6,657 nt of DNA, taken from contig CAZEMM010000090.1 of NCBI GenBank assembly GCA_964513445.1, positions 1-6,657 on the forward strand, read 5' to 3'. This DNA comes from Butyricicoccus_A sp964513445. GTDB lineage: Bacteria; Bacillota; Clostridia; Oscillospirales; Butyricicoccaceae. Made by a program: the position numbers and the translations under genes. The notes under the pieces were generated by a model that was not told the DNA's origin, searched no databases, and saw only the letters and a program-made list of their open reading frames with translations. Below are positions 4,910-6,657 of this stretch, one piece after another; positions within the stretch are counted from its first letter, which is position 1, and every line of letters starts with the position of its first letter.

Positions 4910-5362
4910 TTACTCGCCCATGACCTGAAATACGATCTCGCGGTGACGGTCGCGCGTGTCGCATTCGACCAGCGTGAGATTCTGCCACGGGCCGACGGTG
5001 ATGCGGCCGTCAATAAACGGTACGGTGATAAACGGGCTGAGCAGCGCCGATTTGATATGGCTGGAGCCGTTGTCATCATGCCAGGTGTTGTGATGCTCAT
5101 ATGGAATGACCCGTCCGTTTTTATCTGTATACGGCGAAAAGACATCCAGTGCCGCCTTGAGGTCATGTCCGACCAGCCCCGGTTCAAATTCCAAGGTCGT
5201 CAGACCCGCGACGCCGCCGGTCGTAAAGCCGGTGATCGTGCCGCTCTTGATGTCGCAGCTGCGGCACGCCTCCGTCACAACCTCCTGAAAATCACCGGTG
5301 ACATCAATCATGCCCATATTTGCGCGTGTACGATACTGCTTGATCGAGCTATATACAGCCAT
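4910..5362 (-). CDS. YjbQ-family (UPF0047) protein, possible secondary thiamine-phosphate synthase
   Basis: The 150-residue protein has the length and pattern of the YjbQ/UPF0047 family. It has an early GTITGFTTGGVAGLTTLEFE stretch (41-60), then IPYEHHN (86-92), the conserved polar cluster HDDNGSSHIKSAL (95-107) and the family signature of a short hydrophobic strand, DGR, VGPWQNLTLVECD (123-135), R and a final strand. Family members are small cytoplasmic trimer-forming proteins, some with weak thiamine-phosphate synthase activity; the physiological role is unclear. H90, H91, N92, D97, N98, H102 and Q127 are likely active-site candidates. GGAGG (5372-5376) lies 9 nt before the ATG and just after the stop of the upstream channel gene, so the two are probably co-transcribed and perhaps translationally coupled. 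A terminator follows within 30 nt. Confidence 0.92.
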   Translation of the reverse strand: MAVYSSIKQYRTRANMGMIDVTGDFQEVVTEACRSCDIKSGTITGFTTGGVAGLTTLEFEPGLVGHDLKAALDVFSPYTDKNGRVIPYEHHNTWHDDNGSSHIKSALLSPFITVPFIDGRITVGPWQNLTLVECDTRDRHREIVFQVMGE

Positions 5363-5377
5363 GTTCTCTCTCCTCCA

Positions 5378-6487
5378 TCATTCCGAATCCAATTTGTCGG
5401 GCGCACCTGAAGCGTCCGCATCCTCTTGCTCGTGCCGCTCCCGTTCCTGTATTGTATCACAGTGCACGAGGTTTTTCAAATCCTCCGGGATATCCGCCCC
5501 ATTGCCGCTCTTTTCACTCAGCTGGATGACATAATCGGCAAGCATCTCGAGCTTATCCTCCAGGCCGCGCTCCTTGCGTTCCTGGCGCAGCGCGCGGATC
5601 TCTGTAATCAGCTCCTCAACCTCCCGCTCCAGCTTGTGCTCATTTTGGGTGCGCGCACGGTTGACCTCCTCCATAAAGCCGGCCGTGATAACGCCGGTCG
5701 GCATGGCGACAATCGCAACGCCGCACAGCGTAGACAGCATACCCAGGCCGCGTCCGATGTCCGAGACCGGATAGATATCGCCATAGCCCACCGTCGTGAG
5801 CGAAACGGCCGCCCAATACAGCGCGTCAAAAAAGGTATCGAACGTCGTCGGCTCAATGGAAAAGATAATTGCTGCCGAGATAAACACATACATCAGCGCG
5901 AGCATCAGCACCATCATCAGCAGCTTGCGCTCGCGCATCATCGCGCGTGACAGATAGACAAAGGTGCGCGAGTAACGCATGGTCTTGAGCAGGCGCGCGC
6001 AGCGGAACACGCGCATCAGGCGCAGGGTTTGTATCAACGTGCCGACTGGCAAATCCGGCAAAATATCAAAGGTCGTCAGCACCGGCAGAATAGACAGCAG
6101 GTCAATGACCGCAAGCGGTGTGAACGGATAGCGCACAAAGATCCACCACGTCGGCCAGTCCTTGCGCTGCGGCGCGTAATCCGCCGTGATCCACCGCAGG
6201 ATATAATCCACGACAAACAGACTGGTAATAAACCGGTCGACAGAGATGACCCACGGCTCCCATGTCTTGTACACGAGCGGGATCGCACTGAGAAATACCA
6301 TTACCAGAATGATGCGGTCGTAAATCCAGCTAATCGGATCATTCTGATCGCCCTTTTGAATGATCTCATACAATCGTTCGCGCGGCTTTTTGTGTACCTG
6401 TTCCTCTTCCTCCGGTTCCCAGTTCCTGTTTGCAGGCGGCGTCCATTTGCCGTCATGCCACCGGCCGGACCAGTTATCTGACGCCAT
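5378..6487 (-). CDS. Six-TM voltage-gated potassium channel (ion transport protein family)
   Basis: The 369-residue protein shows a complete voltage-gated K+ channel plan. S1 is about 54-75, S2 about 82-101, S3 about 122-138. S4 (151-175) has positive residues at every third position: R156, R159, R162, R165, K168, R171, R174. S5 is about 186-210, the pore helix about 219-231, the selectivity filter TTVGYGD at 231-237 and S6 about 246-272. TVGYGD is the hallmark of K+ selectivity. A highly charged C-terminal helix (about 275-325, EHKLEREVEELITEIRALRQ) looks like a coiled coil for tetramer assembly. The N-terminus is odd: cytoplasmic and Trp-rich (W6, W10, W15, W23), followed by an acidic run EPEEEE. 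No RCK/TrkA nucleotide-binding domain is present. The ATG is preceded by GGAGGAG at 10 nt. It is the first gene of a likely two-gene operon with yjbQ. Confidence 0.95.
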   Translation of the reverse strand: MASDNWSGRWHDGKWTPPANRNWEPEEEEQVHKKPRERLYEIIQKGDQNDPISWIYDRIILVMVFLSAIPLVYKTWEPWVISVDRFITSLFVVDYILRWITADYAPQRKDWPTWWIFVRYPFTPLAVIDLLSILPVLTTFDILPDLPVGTLIQTLRLMRVFRCARLLKTMRYSRTFVYLSRAMMRERKLLMMVLMLALMYVFISAAIIFSIEPTTFDTFFDALYWAAVSLTTVGYGDIYPVSDIGRGLGMLSTLCGVAIVAMPTGVITAGFMEEVNRARTQNEHKLEREVEELITEIRALRQERKERGLEDKLEMLADYVIQLSEKSGNGADIPEDLKNLVHCDTIQERERHEQEDADASGAPDKLDSE

Positions 6488-6657
6488 GTGAAACAGCTCC
6501 TCCCATTTCCTGTTATGAAGTGACTTTTGTCAAGAGGTAAATTTTCATTTCACAAACTTTTTCTTCCCTTTTGGCAAAACTCACATTTTGTTGTCTGACA
6601 GTACCAGAAAAGGGCTCTGATTTAACAGTCCCCGGCAGTTGGCCACTCTGTTATTCG
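6488..6657 (-). promoter_or_regulatory. Upstream region of the channel gene, promoter not resolved
   Basis: This AT-rich region must hold the promoter of the channel-yjbQ pair. On the minus strand a perfect TTGACA (6528-6533) is present, but no acceptable -10 lies 16-18 bp downstream, as the site runs into the ribosome binding site. TTGACA is part of a palindrome TGAC-AAAA-GTCA (6521-6532). A second palindrome TGTC-A-GACA lies at 6592-6600, and AACAG/CTGTT (6624-6628 and 6648-6652) could pair weakly at the edge. No gene is seen here. Confidence 0.4.

Noticed and set aside
4541..5410. Plus-strand open frame of 289 codons overlapping the isomerase end, the terminator and yjbQ
   Set aside because: It crosses a strong bidirectional terminator and is antisense to YjbQ; the translation has no family features.
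1..6657. CRISPR arrays, insertion sequences, tRNAs, toxin-antitoxin pairs or phage genes
   Set aside because: No regularly spaced repeats, transposase-like proteins, cloverleaf sequences or small toxin-type gene pairs were found on either strand.

Overview
The window looks like chromosomal DNA of a moderately GC-rich Bacillota (Clostridia) bacterium, possibly a gut Oscillospiraceae/Butyricicoccaceae relative. This is an inference from strong AGGAGG-type ribosome binding sites, consensus sigma-A promoters with 17-bp spacers, protein flavour (an AraC regulator with an N-terminal cupin-like domain, a MepA/DinF-like MATE pump, an FCD-type GntR regulator) and Firmicutes-style tandem stable-RNA promoters. 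No mobile element, CRISPR array, tRNA or phage gene was seen.

Layout. Positions 1-190 (minus strand) hold two consensus promoters in tandem, an A-tract UP-like element, a leader hairpin and a boxA-like antitermination motif, all pointing off the left edge. This is the classic control region of an rRNA operon, whose 16S gene would lie outside the window. Positions 191-461 carry no gene, only small inverted repeats. Then, all on the minus strand and codirectional with the presumed rRNA operon, come a GntR/FCD regulator (462-1139), a MATE efflux transporter (1297-2655) and an AraC-family regulator (2790-3659). MATE and gntR each have a promoter candidate of their own, so they may form a loose cluster rather than one operon.

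Divergent from araC is a plus-strand TIM-barrel sugar-phosphate isomerase/epimerase resembling IolH (3859-4779). It has a near-consensus promoter, an operator-like inverted repeat in that promoter, a 5'-UTR hairpin and codon use suggesting high expression. The divergent pairing suggests that AraC controls this sugar gene. A strong bidirectional terminator (4842-4882) separates it from a convergent minus-strand pair: a six-TM voltage-sensor potassium channel (5378-6487) followed 15 bp later by a YjbQ-family protein (4910-5362), probably co-transcribed. The last 170 bp are the upstream region of the channel gene.

No clearly novel multi-gene system is visible. The points most worth a second look are the rRNA-type promoter region, the regulated lone IolH-like gene, the channel-yjbQ pairing, the altered metal-site residues in the GntR effector domain and several unexplained inverted repeats.
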